A DNA stretch of 64,000 nucleotides from Jutongia hominis (GCF_014384965.1 NZ_JACRSW010000027.1:62001-126000), one strand, 5' to 3'. Counted from the stretch's first letter, positions 44,006 through 54,789 are shown. A program made the numbers and translations. The notes: generated from the sequence alone by a model not told the origin.

Positions 44006-45493
44006 TTAGTATGATTTTTTTATGTAGTTTTGCACACTTTTAGGATATAGAACATCCTGATTCTTTAAGGCAGCAAATGCGTCTTTTTTTATGGTTTGAA
44101 TTTTGCCTTTACATTGAAAGGTTTCGATATTTGTACTAGCGAAAGCAGCCCGTCCGATGGTCTGAATATTTTTTTTGACAGTTAATCGTGATGCTTTACA
44201 ATCTGCAAAAGCAAAGGCATCGATGGATTGCAAATTTCCTTTGATAGAAATGGTTTCTAAGGAAAAAGGAGAATTCATAAAAGCACCTTTGGCAATTCGT
44301 TGTACCTTTGCAGGAATGATCAGCTTATCTTTGTTATAACTTCTTAAAACCTGATACAGAGTTTTGCTGTTTTTACTGTACAGGATATTGTTTTTTACAA
44401 TATATTTTTTATTCTCTTTTGCAATGTGAACTTTTTTGAGCGGAAGGTCATACAGCATAAGAGATTTTTTACTATAAGGAGTTCCACCGGTATTGATCCT
44501 TCCTGTAAAAGATTTTCCCAATGTTATTTCCTGCAGTGGTTTGGTTAGGATATCATCCGCATCTTCTGCCGAAAGTGGAAGGAATGTATTGGAAGGCAGG
44601 AAAGTTACTTTATCAGGAATAGTGATTTTTTGGATGGAGGTTCCTTCAAAGACTCCAAGATAACAGCTTCTGTTTTTGCGTGGATCAGAAGAATATTCCA
44701 AATACTTAATCAGTGTTTCATCATGACAGTCTAAGATAATATTATTTTTTGCAATATATTTGGAGGCATCAAAATCAGGAAGTGCATCTATGTTTGTTTT
44801 TGCAGTAAGATTGATTTTCTGAAGACGTGTACAATGAAAGAATGCACCTCCACCGATGGATCGAAGATTCTTTGGCAGAACAATTTCTTTCAGATTTGTA
44901 TTTTGTGCAAAAGCTAAAGGCATGATTTTTATGACTTTTTGTGGAATAGTATATTTTTTATGTTCAAGTCCGGTTGGATAATAGATCAGCCTTTTTAGAT
45001 CTTTTGAAAAAAGGATATTATTTTTACAGCAATAGTAAGGATTTGATTTTGGCATAGAGATGGATTCACAATTTTCAATACCGAAGAATGCACCATTACC
45101 AATACCTTTGAGATTTTTAGAAAGGTAAATTTCGCTTACGGATATTTTATTAAATGCGCCAAAAGAAATAGAGGTCAAAGAGGACGGACATTCTATTACA
45201 CGGCAGGTAAGCAATGGAGAAATCCCATCTTTTGTGCATTTTAGGGAGGTGATTCCTTTTTGAATGACAATAGTATCCGGATATTCTTCATCCGGGGGTA
45301 ATTCAATTGCCTGATTGACAGTTCCTTTTCCGTGAATGGTCAAAATGTATTTTTTGGTGTCATAACTCCAAGAAGCATTTTGACCGCATTTCCCAGAAAA
45401 AGTTTTGGCTTTTGCTGTGGTAGACTGTATCGTAACAGGAACAAAAAGTAACATTAAAAGTGTTACAATAATAGAATAGAATTTCTTTTTCAT
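44006..45493 (-). CDS. BspA-like leucine-rich-repeat secreted protein (paralogue)
   Basis: A 495-residue protein with a signal peptide (to about TTAKA) and the same module GKCGQNASWSYDTKKYILTI. LRR_5 repeats follow, for example LRSIGGGAFFHCTRLQKINL and VQRIAKGAFMNSPFSLETIS. The second half aligns repeat by repeat with the neighbour at 42346-43860, which points to a tandem duplication followed by divergence. AATGGAGGGGCTT precedes the start. The 145 bases between them are AT-rich and probably contain a promoter of the downstream copy. No anchor motif is seen. Confidence 0.85.
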   Translation of the reverse strand: MKKKFYSIIVTLLMLLFVPVTIQSTTAKAKTFSGKCGQNASWSYDTKKYILTIHGKGTVNQAIELPPDEEYPDTIVIQKGITSLKCTKDGISPLLTCRVIECPSSLTSISFGAFNKISVSEIYLSKNLKGIGNGAFFGIENCESISMPKSNPYYCCKNNILFSKDLKRLIYYPTGLEHKKYTIPQKVIKIMPLAFAQNTNLKEIVLPKNLRSIGGGAFFHCTRLQKINLTAKTNIDALPDFDASKYIAKNNIILDCHDETLIKYLEYSSDPRKNRSCYLGVFEGTSIQKITIPDKVTFLPSNTFLPLSAEDADDILTKPLQEITLGKSFTGRINTGGTPYSKKSLMLYDLPLKKVHIAKENKKYIVKNNILYSKNSKTLYQVLRSYNKDKLIIPAKVQRIAKGAFMNSPFSLETISIKGNLQSIDAFAFADCKASRLTVKKNIQTIGRAAFASTNIETFQCKGKIQTIKKDAFAALKNQDVLYPKSVQNYIKKSY

Positions 45494-45606
45494 AAGCCCC
45501 TCCATTCTGCTGTGTATCAGCTAAATATGTAAAATATTGTTATTCTTAGTATATAACAGAAGGAGGAAATGCACAATAAAATAAATAAAAGAAACAATGT
45601 GATACG

Positions 45607-45646
45607 AAAAAGCAGACCAAAACATTTCTATTTTGATCTGCTTTTT
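45607..45646. terminator. Terminator after cellobiose phosphorylase
   Basis: AAAAAGCAGA (45607-45616) pairs with TCTGCTTTTT (45637-45646), extended by CAAAA/TTTTG. On the minus strand it ends in a T-run 50 bases after the GH94 stop. Confidence 0.8.
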
Positions 45647-45695
45647 AAGTACCACTCTATGATGAAATAAAGTTTATGATTTATTAGGAGAATTT

Positions 45696-48137
45696 TTATC
45701 CCATAACAACTGTTACGTTATATTCTGCTTTGCCCTTTTCATAAGGAACAACAGTTGTGTTTGTAAGCTCTTTGCCATCTACGATCAGTTTTGTAACACC
45801 TTTTTCCACTTTGTTTAGATTCTCTACAGTGATATTGTAAACACCTTCACGGTATTTACGTGTCATTGTGAATTTCGTACCCATTTCGGAAGGGATACAA
45901 GGGTTAATGCTAAGACCGTTTAAAGTAGGAACCACACCTAAGATGTACTGTGATACATTGACGAAAGTCCATGCAGCAGTACCGGTAAGCCAACTGTTTT
46001 TAGCCTGTCCAAAGAAGTGAGCATCTTTACCTGCGATCATCTGAGAGTATACATAAGGCTCTGTGCAATGAATTTCGCTGATATCCTCAATGTATGCAGG
46101 GCAGGTCTTTTTGTAGATTTCAAATGCACGGTTACCACGACCGATCACAGTCTCTGCACAAGAGATCCATGGGTTGTTGTGGCAGAAGATACCGGCATTC
46201 TCTTTATATCCAGGTGGATAAGAAGAAATCTCACCAAGTTCAACATGATATCTGGTATAAGGTGGCTGAAGAAGTACGATACCATATTTTGTATCGAGTT
46301 TTTCTTTTACAGAATCTAAAGCTTTCTTTGCTTCTCCGGTTTCTACACCGATACCGGCAAGAACACAGAAGCCCTGTGGCTCAATATAGATCTGACCTTC
46401 TTCACAACTCTTAGATCCGATTGGATTGCTCTGTGCATCATAAGCACGAACGAACCAGTCACCATCCCAGCCGCCATCTAATACGGCATCGTTCATAGCT
46501 GCTACTTCCTTCATAGCGCGGTCTGCTTCGGCCTGATCGCCTGTGTAAGCACAAAGATCTGCATATTCTTTACCATACATAACGAACATGCCACCGATAA
46601 ATACAGATTCTGCTACAGGACCCTCACTAGGACCGAATGTCTGGAAGGATTCACCCGGATGCTCTGAGAAGCAGTTTAAGTTTAAGCAGTCATTCCAGTC
46701 AGCACGACCGATCAATGGAAGGTTGTGTGGACCTTTATGATTTACGATATAATCAAAAGAACGTTTTAAATGTTCCATTAATGTAACAGCTTTGCTTTCG
46801 TCATTATCAAACGGAACCATTTCTTCTAAGATGCTGGTATCACCTGTTTCACGGATGTAAGCTGAAGTACCTGCGATTAGCCAGAGCGGATCGTCATTAA
46901 AGCCGGAACCGATATCGGCATTACCTTTCTTTGTTAATGGCTGATACTGATGATAAGCACTTCCGTCTTCAAACTGGGTAGAAGCAATATCAATGATTCT
47001 CTGACGCGCTCTTTCCGGGATCAGATGAACGAAACCGAGAAGATCCTGGCAGGAATCTCTAAAGCCCATTCCACGGCCGATACCTGATTCATAATATGAA
47101 GCAGAACGTGACATGTTAAATGTAACCATACACTGATACTGATTCCAGATATTTACCATACGGTCTAACTTTTCTTCATCAGAATGTACTGTGAATTTAG
47201 AAAGAAGATCTTCCCAGTTTGCTTTTAATGCAGCAAGAGAAGCTTCTACCTGCTCATTTGTCTGGAACTTGGCAAGAAGTTCGTCAGCAGGTTTTTTATT
47301 GATCACATTAGGAGCAACGAATTTTTCGTCTTCCAGATTCTCGCAATAACCTAATACATAGATAAAGCTCTTAGATTCACCCGGCTGTAATGTTACGTTG
47401 ATCTGCTGGGAAGCGATCGGAGACCAGCCGCTTGCGATCGAATTATGTGATTTTCCTTCGGCAACAACCTGAGGATCATTAACACCACGATAAGCACCAA
47501 GGAACTCATCACGGCTTGTATCGAAACCATCGATAGGAGCGTTTACGGAAAATACAGCGAAATGATTACGACGCTCACGGTATTCTGTCTTATGGTAGAT
47601 CGTAGATCCGACTACTTCGACTTCACCGATATTTAAATTACGCTGGAAGTTTGTCATATCATCCATTGCATTCCAAAGACAGAATTCAATATATGAAAAT
47701 ACGCTGAATTCCTTTGCTTTGTCTGATTTGTTTGTAAAAGTAAGCTGGTTGACTTCACAATTTTCATCTACAGGAACGAATGCGAGTAACGATGCCTCTA
47801 AACCATTCTTTTCTGATGTATAACGGCTGTAACCCATACCATGACGGCATTCATACGAATCCAGCTCTGTCTTTACAGGCTGCCATCCCGGATTCCATAC
47901 GGTATCGCCATCTTTTATGTAGTAATAACGTCCACCCTCATCTGTTGGAACATTATTGTAGCGATAACGTGTCAGGCGAAGAAGTTTCGCATCCTTGTAA
48001 AAGCTGTATCCACCACAGGTATTAGAGATCAAAGAAAAGAAGTTGCTGCTTCCTAAGTAATTGATCCATGGAAGTGGTGTCTTAGGAGTTGTAATGACAT
48101 ACTCCTTATTTGGGTCATCGAAATAACCGAATTTCAT
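45696..48137 (-). CDS. Cellobiose phosphorylase (GH94)
   Basis: Cytoplasmic enzyme that splits cellobiose with phosphate to glucose-1-phosphate and glucose, saving one ATP. It has 813 residues, the normal length. The N-terminus ([41 protein letters not shown]) closely matches clostridial cellobiose phosphorylase. The catalytic Asp lies in [10 protein letters not shown] at about 478-487 within the (alpha/alpha)6 barrel. The glycine-rich [14 protein letters not shown] is also conserved. AATGGAGGATATTT sets the start at 48137. With the GH43 xylosidase it shows use of plant-wall oligosaccharides. No cellobiose transporter is adjacent. Confidence 0.95.
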   Translation of the reverse strand: MKFGYFDDPNKEYVITTPKTPLPWINYLGSSNFFSLISNTCGGYSFYKDAKLLRLTRYRYNNVPTDEGGRYYYIKDGDTVWNPGWQPVKTELDSYECRHGMGYSRYTSEKNGLEASLLAFVPVDENCEVNQLTFTNKSDKAKEFSVFSYIEFCLWNAMDDMTNFQRNLNIGEVEVVGSTIYHKTEYRERRNHFAVFSVNAPIDGFDTSRDEFLGAYRGVNDPQVVAEGKSHNSIASGWSPIASQQINVTLQPGESKSFIYVLGYCENLEDEKFVAPNVINKKPADELLAKFQTNEQVEASLAALKANWEDLLSKFTVHSDEEKLDRMVNIWNQYQCMVTFNMSRSASYYESGIGRGMGFRDSCQDLLGFVHLIPERARQRIIDIASTQFEDGSAYHQYQPLTKKGNADIGSGFNDDPLWLIAGTSAYIRETGDTSILEEMVPFDNDESKAVTLMEHLKRSFDYIVNHKGPHNLPLIGRADWNDCLNLNCFSEHPGESFQTFGPSEGPVAESVFIGGMFVMYGKEYADLCAYTGDQAEADRAMKEVAAMNDAVLDGGWDGDWFVRAYDAQSNPIGSKSCEEGQIYIEPQGFCVLAGIGVETGEAKKALDSVKEKLDTKYGIVLLQPPYTRYHVELGEISSYPPGYKENAGIFCHNNPWISCAETVIGRGNRAFEIYKKTCPAYIEDISEIHCTEPYVYSQMIAGKDAHFFGQAKNSWLTGTAAWTFVNVSQYILGVVPTLNGLSINPCIPSEMGTKFTMTRKYREGVYNITVENLNKVEKGVTKLIVDGKELTNTTVVPYEKGKAEYNVTVVMG

Positions 48138-48446
48138 AAATATCCTCCATTCCGCCCCATAAGGCAATATATATTTTTGTGAATTCTGACTGGATGTCAT
48201 TCTGTAATGACGCAATATTCGCCTAAAATTATATATGAAATGATAGGAAAAAGCAAGGAAAAACGGACGTTTTCACAACGAAAATTATTTATTGTGCAAA
48301 CGAAAATTTCGCTTTGGAAAGTTTTGCAAAAGCAGTTTGGCAAAAAAGTACGAAAATATAAGAAATGTTCTATTTTGTTAAAAAGGACATATCTTTATTA
48401 AGAGTGGCAGGAATGGAGCAAAAGTACACAAGGGAGGCAAAACGAT

Positions 48447-49211
48447 ATGAGATCAAAAGGTAGATATCTTTTTTTTATCCTGATGGCAGTTGTGTGGATG
48501 GGGGCTGCCTGTATGCTTTTGGGCATTTTGCTGACCAGACAGCATACACCCCAAAAGACTATGGCACAGGTGACGAAAGCACCGATTGAAAAAAAGACTG
48601 CGTATCTTACTTTTGATGATGGTCCCAGTGTTTTGACAGAAAACTATCTGGAGATTTTAGAAAAGAATCATGCAGTGGCTACCTTTTTTGTAATCGGGGA
48701 ACAGTTAGACGGCGATCTGGTACAGGTGACAAAAAAAGCGATCCAAAACGGAAACGAAATAGGAATGCATACCTATTCGCACGATGCCGATAAGATTTAT
48801 CAGTCAGAGGAAAGTTATTATAGGGATTTAAAGCAGACTAAAGAAGAGATCAAAAAGAAACTGGGATATACTCCGAAATATTTTCGTTTTCCATGGGGGA
48901 GTGCCAATGCATATGTACAGGGATTTAAGAAAAACCTGATTGCAAGAATGGAAGGAGAGGGGATCGGATATGTCGACTGGAATGTAAGCGGGGAAGATTG
49001 TGTCGGATGTCCGTCGGTAGAAAGTATTTTGTGCCAGTTTCGAAAAGACTATAAAAAGTATGATGATCCGGTTATTTTATTGCATGATGCAGCAAGTTGT
49101 AAGGCAACTATGCTGGCATTGCCGGTGATCATTACGGAGCTGAAACAGAACGGTTATTCTTTTGATGTGATATCAAACCGGAAGAAGAATTGCCATTTTG
49201 GTGAATATTAA
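48447..49211 (+). CDS. Polysaccharide deacetylase
   Basis: A 254-residue membrane-anchored NodB-domain enzyme, probably acting on peptidoglycan or another wall glycan. One membrane helix (residues ~8-30) is followed by the catalytic domain with TFDDGPS (base and metal Asp), MHTYSHD (metal His pair), RFPWGSAN and LLHDA. AAGGGAGGCAAAACGAT precedes the start. It could work in spore cortex formation or lysozyme resistance. The gene ends 12 bases from the convergent XRE gene. Confidence 0.9.
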   Translation: MRSKGRYLFFILMAVVWMGAACMLLGILLTRQHTPQKTMAQVTKAPIEKKTAYLTFDDGPSVLTENYLEILEKNHAVATFFVIGEQLDGDLVQVTKKAIQNGNEIGMHTYSHDADKIYQSEESYYRDLKQTKEEIKKKLGYTPKYFRFPWGSANAYVQGFKKNLIARMEGEGIGYVDWNVSGEDCVGCPSVESILCQFRKDYKKYDDPVILLHDAASCKATMLALPVIITELKQNGYSFDVISNRKKNCHFGEY

Positions 49212-49222
49212 CAACGGAATGT

Positions 49223-49567
49223 TCATTCAGAATCTTCTTCACAAAGATCGCATGCCAGCAGATAAAGGTGATGGTACTTCTGGGGTGACAGATGGGAAAT
49301 AGCATGCAAAAAATCTTCTGTTGTTACAGAAAATGTTTGTTCATTCCCTGTATCAAAGAAAGCCTGTGGTGTAATATGCAGATATTCACAAATATCAAAA
49401 AAATGTACCATGCTTGGATAATTTTTTCCTGATTCGATAGAATTGATATAATTTTTGTTCTGACCGATATCAAGGCTCATCTGACGGGCACTGACACTAC
49501 GGCTTTCCCGGATCTTAGCGAGGCGGAGACCAAACTCCTTGCAGGTTAATTGATATTTTTTATTCAT
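49223..49567 (-). CDS. XRE-family helix-turn-helix regulator
   Basis: A 114-residue protein. The first ~70 residues form an HTH_3 domain (FGLRLAKIRESRSVSARQMS, NKNYINSIESGKNYPSM). The acidic C-terminal ~45 residues (HAISHLSPQKYHHLYLLA) may form a dimer helix. AAGAGGAATGATCC precedes the start. It is divergent from glmM, separated by a 329-base AT-rich gap, and could regulate itself. There are no phage genes nearby, so it is not evidently a prophage repressor. Confidence 0.88.
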   Translation of the reverse strand: MNKKYQLTCKEFGLRLAKIRESRSVSARQMSLDIGQNKNYINSIESGKNYPSMVHFFDICEYLHITPQAFFDTGNEQTFSVTTEDFLHAISHLSPQKYHHLYLLACDLCEEDSE

Positions 49568-49788
49568 GGATCATTCCTCTTTTGTGTTGACTGTATTTAA
49601 TGTTTTATAGAAATTTTAGCAAGTATCGAAAGAAAATGTACCACAATAAACAGGTTGAAATAATATAATATGCCATGTTATATGTGGTATGTGTTGAAAG
49701 CACATAAGGCAGCATAGAATATGCAAGAGGAAAATTTTTAATTTAAAAATTAACAAAAAAAAGGATAGAACTGATAAAAGAGGAAAAT

Positions 49789-49817
49789 TTGCTTTCGTAT
49801 AAAGAATATGATACAAT
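49789..49817 (+). promoter_or_regulatory. glmM promoter
   Basis: TTGCTT (49789-49794) lies 17 bp from TACAAT (49812-49817). The gap upstream (49568-49788) is AT-rich and includes the palindrome AATTTTTAATTTAAAAATT near 49733-49751, a possible binding site; nothing else was recognised there. Confidence 0.65.
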
Positions 49818-49896
49818 AAATTGTTGCTTTTTTAGTAGAAAGAATAAAAGGAATCAAAAACGGATTTCGGAAAATAAATTACAGGGGGGAACAGTA

Positions 49897-51243
49897 ATGA
49901 AATATTTTGGAACAGATGGCTTCCGTGGTGAAGCAAATGTAGATCTGAATGTAGTACATGCATATAAAGTAGGACGTTTTTTAGGATGGTACTATGGACA
50001 GGAGCATAAGGCAAAAATCGTGATCGGTAAAGATACCAGACGTTCCAGCTATATGTTTGAAGACGCTTTATCGTCAGGATTGACAGCAAGCGGTGCAGAT
50101 GTGTATCTGCTTCATGTTACACCAACACCAAGTGTATCTTATGTGGTGCGTACAGAGCAGTTTGACTGTGGAATCATGATCTCGGCAAGCCACAATCCTT
50201 ATTATGATAATGGCTTGAAAGTCATTAACGGAAAAGGACATAAGCTAGAAGCAGAGATTGAAGAAAAGATAGAGGCATATATTGACAGTAAGGAGGATAC
50301 GATTCCGTTTGCAACAAAGGATGCAATCGGCTGTACGGTAGATTATGCAGTAGGTCGACACAGATATATCGGTTATCTGATGTCATTGGCAACCAGATCG
50401 TTTAAGAATGTAAAAGTGGGTTTAGATTGTGCGAACGGTTCTTCTTATTCGGTAGCAAAAGGTGTATTTGATGCATTAGGTGCGACAACCTTTGCGATCG
50501 GAATGAATCCGGATGGAACGAATATCAATCGTGATTGCGGTTCGACACATATTGAAAATCTTCAAAAATATGTCAGAGAAAATAATCTGGATGTCGGTTT
50601 TGCTTATGATGGCGATGCTGATCGTTGTCTGGCTGTAGATGATAAGGGTGAAGTGATAGATGGTGATGCGATTCTGTATTTGTGCGGCTGCTATCTGAAA
50701 GAAAAGGGCGAGTTAAATGAAAATACAATTGTTACAACGATCATGTCCAACCTTGGTTTATATAAAGCATTAGATCGACAGAATATCAAATATGAAAAGA
50801 CAGCAGTCGGTGATAAATATGTTAATGCAAATATGACAGAGCATGGGTATTCTCTTGGCGGTGAACAATCCGGTCATATTATTTTCAGTAAATATGCAGT
50901 CACCGGAGATGGTGTTCTTACTTCATTAATGTTAATGGAAGTAATGCTTGAAAAGAAAGCAAAGCTTTCAGAACTTAGAAAAGATTTAAAGGCATATCCG
51001 CAGGTATTAAAAAATGTACGTGTGGCAGATAAGCCGGCCGCAAGAAATGATGCAGACGTGATCGCTGCGACAAAGAAAGTTGAAGAAGCACTTGGGGATA
51101 ACGGGCGTATCTTGCTTCGTGAGAGCGGAACCGAACCTGTGATCCGAGTTATGGTAGAAGCCGATACCGAAGAGCTTTGCAACCGATATGTGGATGAGGT
51201 GATCAAAGTCTTAGAAGAAAAGGGACATGTTGTAGAAAAGTAG
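49897..51243 (+). CDS. glmM: Phosphoglucosamine mutase
   Basis: Enzyme that turns glucosamine-6-phosphate into glucosamine-1-phosphate for UDP-GlcNAc and peptidoglycan synthesis. It has 448 residues. The phosphoserine loop ISASHNP has Ser98 as phospho-acceptor. The metal loop DGDADRC is near 245, the sugar loop GGEQSGH near 325, and the phosphate-binding RESGTEPVIRVM near 410. MKYFGTDGFRG is the usual start. CAGGGGGGAACAGTA sets it at 49897; the upstream open frame has no ribosome binding site. In many Firmicutes glmM follows cdaA-cdaR; here it is separate, behind its own promoter. Confidence 0.96.
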   Translation: MKYFGTDGFRGEANVDLNVVHAYKVGRFLGWYYGQEHKAKIVIGKDTRRSSYMFEDALSSGLTASGADVYLLHVTPTPSVSYVVRTEQFDCGIMISASHNPYYDNGLKVINGKGHKLEAEIEEKIEAYIDSKEDTIPFATKDAIGCTVDYAVGRHRYIGYLMSLATRSFKNVKVGLDCANGSSYSVAKGVFDALGATTFAIGMNPDGTNINRDCGSTHIENLQKYVRENNLDVGFAYDGDADRCLAVDDKGEVIDGDAILYLCGCYLKEKGELNENTIVTTIMSNLGLYKALDRQNIKYEKTAVGDKYVNANMTEHGYSLGGEQSGHIIFSKYAVTGDGVLTSLMLMEVMLEKKAKLSELRKDLKAYPQVLKNVRVADKPAARNDADVIAATKKVEEALGDNGRILLRESGTEPVIRVMVEADTEELCNRYVDEVIKVLEEKGHVVEK

Positions 51244-51297
51244 CGACAATTTTTCCAAAAATCCCTTGCTTTTATAGTGTATATCATGCTATATTAT

Positions 51298-51442
51298 AAG
51301 CTATCGGAAGTTGCGAAGCAGCTTCATGCATCGAAGATGCAACGCCGAAGGTGTGATAGCTTAACGAGAAAAACAATGTTTTGTTTTTCGAGTCTGTGTT
51401 TTAAAACGGAAGTTGCGAAGCAGCTTCATGCATCGAAGATGC
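51298..51442. repeat. Repeat with GAA-loop hairpins between glmM and tig
   Basis: A 36-bp unit beginning CGGAAGTTGCGAAGCAGCTT occurs at 51305-51340 and again, identically, at 51407-51442. Each unit contains two small hairpins with GAA loops (TTGC-GAA-GCAG and CATC-GAA-GATG). After the first copy a third one, CGCC-GAA-GGTG, follows, and AAGCTATC (51298-51305) pairs with GATAGCTT (51355-51362), closing a cloverleaf-like shape. A GAAAAACA/TGTTTTTC hairpin lies between the copies. No T-run or gene was seen. It fills most of the 259-base gap. Confidence 0.7.
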
Positions 51443-51502
51443 TATGTTTATTTTGTTAGTTACGGGCAAGTCCCGTGGAGATATTAAGGAGGAAATATAA
51501 GA

Positions 51503-52789
51503 ATGAGTGTACAGGTAGAAAACTTAGAAAAGAGTATGGCTAAGCTTACAATTGAAGTAGCTGCGGATGAATTTGAAGCAGCACTCAACAAAGCATATCA
51601 GAAGAGTAAGAATAAGATCAACTTGCCGGGATTCCGTAAGGGTAAAGCTCCTCGTGCCATGATCGAGAAAATGTATGGTGCGGGAATCTTCGTAGAAGAT
51701 GCAGCAAACATCATTATCCCTGATGCTTATGAATCAGCAGCAAAGGAAAGTGAATTAGAGATCGTAGCTCAGCCGGAGATCGCTGTAGAGCAGGCTGAAA
51801 AAGGAAAGCCTTTCATTTTCACAGCAACAGTTGCAATTAAGCCGGATGTTACACTTGGTGACTATAAAGGGATTGAAGTAGAAAAGAAAGAAGCAGAAGT
51901 TTCAGAAGATGAGATCAGTGCTGAGATCGACAGAGTAAGAGAGTCAAATGCCCGCATGATCACAATTGATGACAGAGCGACACAGGACGGAGATACTGTT
52001 GTGATCGACTTTGACGGTTATGTAGACGGTGAGCAGTTTGAAGGCGGAAAAGCTGAGGACTACACATTAGTATTAGGTTCTCATTCTTTCATTGATAACT
52101 TTGAAGATCAGTTAGTCGGAAAGAACATTGGCGATGATGTAGAAGTTAATGTGACATTCCCAGAGCAGTATCAGGCAGAAGAACTTCAGGGTAAGCCTGC
52201 ATTATTCAAAGTAAAGATTAAAGAGATCAAAGTAAAAGAGCTTCCTGAGTTAGATGATGACTTTGCACAGGATGTATCAGAGTGCGATACATTAGATGCA
52301 TACAAAGAAGAAGTAAAGTCAAAATTAGTTAAGACAAAAGAAGATGATATCAAGAGAGAAAAAGAAGATGCGGTCATCGAAAAGATTATCGAGAACGCAA
52401 CAATGGAAATTCCTGAGCAGATGGTAGATGCACAGACACGTCAGATGACACAGGAATTTGCACAGCGTCTTCAGTCACAGGGTCTTTCTTTAGAGCAGTA
52501 TATGCAGTTTACAGGTCTTACTCCACAGAAGATGCAGGAAGAATTAAAGCCACAGGCTTTAAAACGTATCCAGAGCCGTCTTGTATTAGAAGCTGTTGTG
52601 GAAGCTGAAAAGATTGAAGCAACGCAAGAAGATATCGAGAAAGAGATCGAGAACATGGCTAAGATGTACCAGATGGAAGCTGATAAGTTAAAAGAGCTTG
52701 TTGGCGAAGAAGAAAAGAAGCAGATTGCTTTAGATATGGCTGTACAAAAGGCAGTTGAATTTGTTGTTGACGCAGCAGTCGAAAAATAA
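51503..52789 (+). CDS. tig: Trigger factor
   Basis: Ribosome-bound chaperone that meets nascent chains at the tunnel exit. The 428-residue protein has the N-terminal ribosome-binding domain with the signature GFRKGKAPR near 43-51. An FKBP-type prolyl isomerase domain (~150-240, DGDTVVIDFDGYVDGEQFEGG) and a long helical C-terminal chaperone domain follow. AAGGAGGAAATATAAG precedes the start. It opens the classic tig-clpP-clpX order. A terminator lies between it and clpP. Confidence 0.97.
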   Translation: MSVQVENLEKSMAKLTIEVAADEFEAALNKAYQKSKNKINLPGFRKGKAPRAMIEKMYGAGIFVEDAANIIIPDAYESAAKESELEIVAQPEIAVEQAEKGKPFIFTATVAIKPDVTLGDYKGIEVEKKEAEVSEDEISAEIDRVRESNARMITIDDRATQDGDTVVIDFDGYVDGEQFEGGKAEDYTLVLGSHSFIDNFEDQLVGKNIGDDVEVNVTFPEQYQAEELQGKPALFKVKIKEIKVKELPELDDDFAQDVSECDTLDAYKEEVKSKLVKTKEDDIKREKEDAVIEKIIENATMEIPEQMVDAQTRQMTQEFAQRLQSQGLSLEQYMQFTGLTPQKMQEELKPQALKRIQSRLVLEAVVEAEKIEATQEDIEKEIENMAKMYQMEADKLKELVGEEEKKQIALDMAVQKAVEFVVDAAVEK

Positions 52790-52802
52790 TTTGTAAGTAG
52801 TG

Positions 52803-52848
52803 CGCCAGTCATAAGTGTCGGAAGTTCGATTTATGATTGGCGTTTTTA
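52803..52848 (+). terminator. Terminator between tig and clpP
   Basis: CGCCAGTCATAA (52803-52814) pairs with TTATGATTGGCG (52831-52842), one G-T pair, followed by TTTTTA. clpP probably also has its own promoter. Confidence 0.8.
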
Positions 52849-52877
52849 TTGAATTTAATTTGAAAGGGGTGTCGGAT

Positions 52878-53465
52878 ATGGCATATAGTATTCCATATGT
52901 TATCGAAAAAACAAGTGGTGGAGAACGTTCGTATGATATTTATTCCAGATTATTACAGGATAGAATTATCATGCTTTCAAATGAAGTAAATGATGATATA
53001 GCCAGTTTGATTGTATCACAGTTATTATTTTTGGAATCTCAGGATCCTACAAAGGATATTCATTTATATATTAACAGTCCGGGAGGAAGTGTCAGTGCCG
53101 GTTTTGCAATTTATGACACAATGAATTATGTAAAATGTGATGTTTCTACAATCTGTATGGGAATGGCAGCCAGTATGGGGGCATTTCTGTTAGCAGGCGG
53201 TGCGAAAGGAAAACGTCTTGCACTTCCAAATGCTGAGATCATGATCCATCAGCCATCAGGCGGAGCAAAGGGACAGGAAACCGAGATCCGTATTGTAGCA
53301 GAGCAGATTTTAAAAACAAGAGATCAGTTAAACCGTATTCTTGCAGAAAACACAGGAAAGCCATTAGATGTTATCGCAGCAGATACAGAGCGCGATAACT
53401 ATATGACAGCACAGGAAGCAAAAGAATATGGTCTGATCGATGAAATTGTAACAAATAGAAAATAG
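52878..53465 (+). CDS. clpP: ATP-dependent Clp protease proteolytic subunit
   Basis: Serine peptidase that forms the tetradecameric barrel working with ClpX. The 195-residue protein has the triad Ser99 in GMAASMG, His124 in IMIHQPSGG and Asp173 in ERDNYMT, at the expected spacing. AAAGGGGTGTCGGAT sets the start at 52878, giving the usual [10 protein letters not shown] opening; an in-frame start further upstream overlaps the terminator. clpX follows after 19 bases. Confidence 0.97.
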   Translation: MAYSIPYVIEKTSGGERSYDIYSRLLQDRIIMLSNEVNDDIASLIVSQLLFLESQDPTKDIHLYINSPGGSVSAGFAIYDTMNYVKCDVSTICMGMAASMGAFLLAGGAKGKRLALPNAEIMIHQPSGGAKGQETEIRIVAEQILKTRDQLNRILAENTGKPLDVIAADTERDNYMTAQEAKEYGLIDEIVTNRK

Positions 53466-53484
53466 TTTCTATACGGAGGTAAGA

Positions 53485-54789
53485 ATGGCAGGGAAAAAAG
53501 AAGAAACCACTCTGAAGTGTTCTTTTTGCGGAAAGACACAGAATCAGGTTCACAAGCTGATTGCCGGTCAGGGGGTATATATTTGTGACCAATGTATCGA
53601 ATTATGCTCAGAAATTTTAGAAGAAGAGTTTGGTACAAATGAGAGTGACTTTGATGTTGATTCTGATATCAATCTTTTAAAGCCTCGTGAGATCAAAGAA
53701 TTCCTGGATGAATATGTGATCGGACAGGATGAAGCAAAGAAAGTGCTGTCCGTAGCCGTTTATAATCATTATAAGCGAGTTATGTCACAAAAAAGTATGG
53801 ATGTAGAGTTACAAAAGAGTAATATTATCATGCTTGGACCAACCGGTTCCGGAAAGACTTTCTTAGCACAGACATTAGCAAAGATTTTAAATGTCCCATT
53901 TGCGATCGCAGATGCTACCGCATTGACAGAAGCCGGATATGTAGGTGAAGATGTTGAAAATATTCTGTTAAAGATCATTCAGGCAGCAGATTATGATATG
54001 CAGCGTGCCGAGCATGGTATTATTTATATTGATGAGATCGATAAGATCACACGTAAAGGGGAAAATGTTTCTATCACGCGTGATGTATCCGGTGAAGGCG
54101 TACAGCAGGCATTGTTAAAGATTTTAGAAGGTACGGTTGCAAGCGTTCCGCCACAGGGTGGCAGAAAGCATCCGCATCAGGAATTTTTCCAGTTGGATAC
54201 GACGAATATCTTGTTTATCTGCGGCGGTGCATTTGATGGTCTGGATAATATCATCAGCACACGAATCGGTAAGAAATCAATCGGTTTTAATGCAGAACTT
54301 TCTGAGCATGTTGATGATAATGTAGGAGAGCTTTTCAAACAGGTTCTTCCGGAAGATCTTGTGAAGTTTGGACTGATTCCGGAGTTGATCGGACGAGTAC
54401 CGGTTACAGTATCACTCGATCTTTTGGACGAAGAAGCTTTGCGTAAGATCTTAGTAGAACCAAAGAATGCGATCACAAAGCAGTATGAAAAACTTTTTGA
54501 AATGGATGATGTTAAACTGACATTTGAAGAAGATGCGATCAAAGAAGTTGCTAAAAAGTCTTTTGAACGTAAAACCGGGGCACGTGGACTTCGTGCGATC
54601 ATGGAATCTGTTATGATGGATGCAATGTTTGAGGTGCCATCGGATGATAATGTAAAGGAGTGCATTATTACAAAAGAATCTGTGGATGGAGAGGAACAGC
54701 CAAAACTGATCACACAGGATGATGAAGTCAAGATGCTTCCAAAGAAAAAGGGAAAGAAAGAATCAGATAAGAAAGATGAGATTGCATAA
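53485..54789 (+). CDS. clpX: ATP-dependent Clp protease ATP-binding subunit ClpX
   Basis: AAA+ unfoldase that feeds proteins into ClpP. The 434-residue protein starts with the C4 zinc finger (CSFCGK near residue 12, then CDQCIELC). The AAA+ core has GPTGSGKT (Walker A), [10 protein letters not shown] (Walker B), the pore loop in GYVGEDVE and the RGLRAIME sensor region. The ClpP-binding loop is expected around LIGRVPV. The tail is Lys/Glu-rich. TACGGAGGTAAGA precedes the start. A terminator follows before ysxC. Confidence 0.97.
   Translation: MAGKKEETTLKCSFCGKTQNQVHKLIAGQGVYICDQCIELCSEILEEEFGTNESDFDVDSDINLLKPREIKEFLDEYVIGQDEAKKVLSVAVYNHYKRVMSQKSMDVELQKSNIIMLGPTGSGKTFLAQTLAKILNVPFAIADATALTEAGYVGEDVENILLKIIQAADYDMQRAEHGIIYIDEIDKITRKGENVSITRDVSGEGVQQALLKILEGTVASVPPQGGRKHPHQEFFQLDTTNILFICGGAFDGLDNIISTRIGKKSIGFNAELSEHVDDNVGELFKQVLPEDLVKFGLIPELIGRVPVTVSLDLLDEEALRKILVEPKNAITKQYEKLFEMDDVKLTFEEDAIKEVAKKSFERKTGARGLRAIMESVMMDAMFEVPSDDNVKECIITKESVDGEEQPKLITQDDEVKMLPKKKGKKESDKKDEIA

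Noticed and set aside
51298..51362. tRNA-like cloverleaf
   Set aside because: No CCA-type acceptor arrangement, no T-loop GTTCGA sequence and arms of the wrong size; it is not a tRNA gene.
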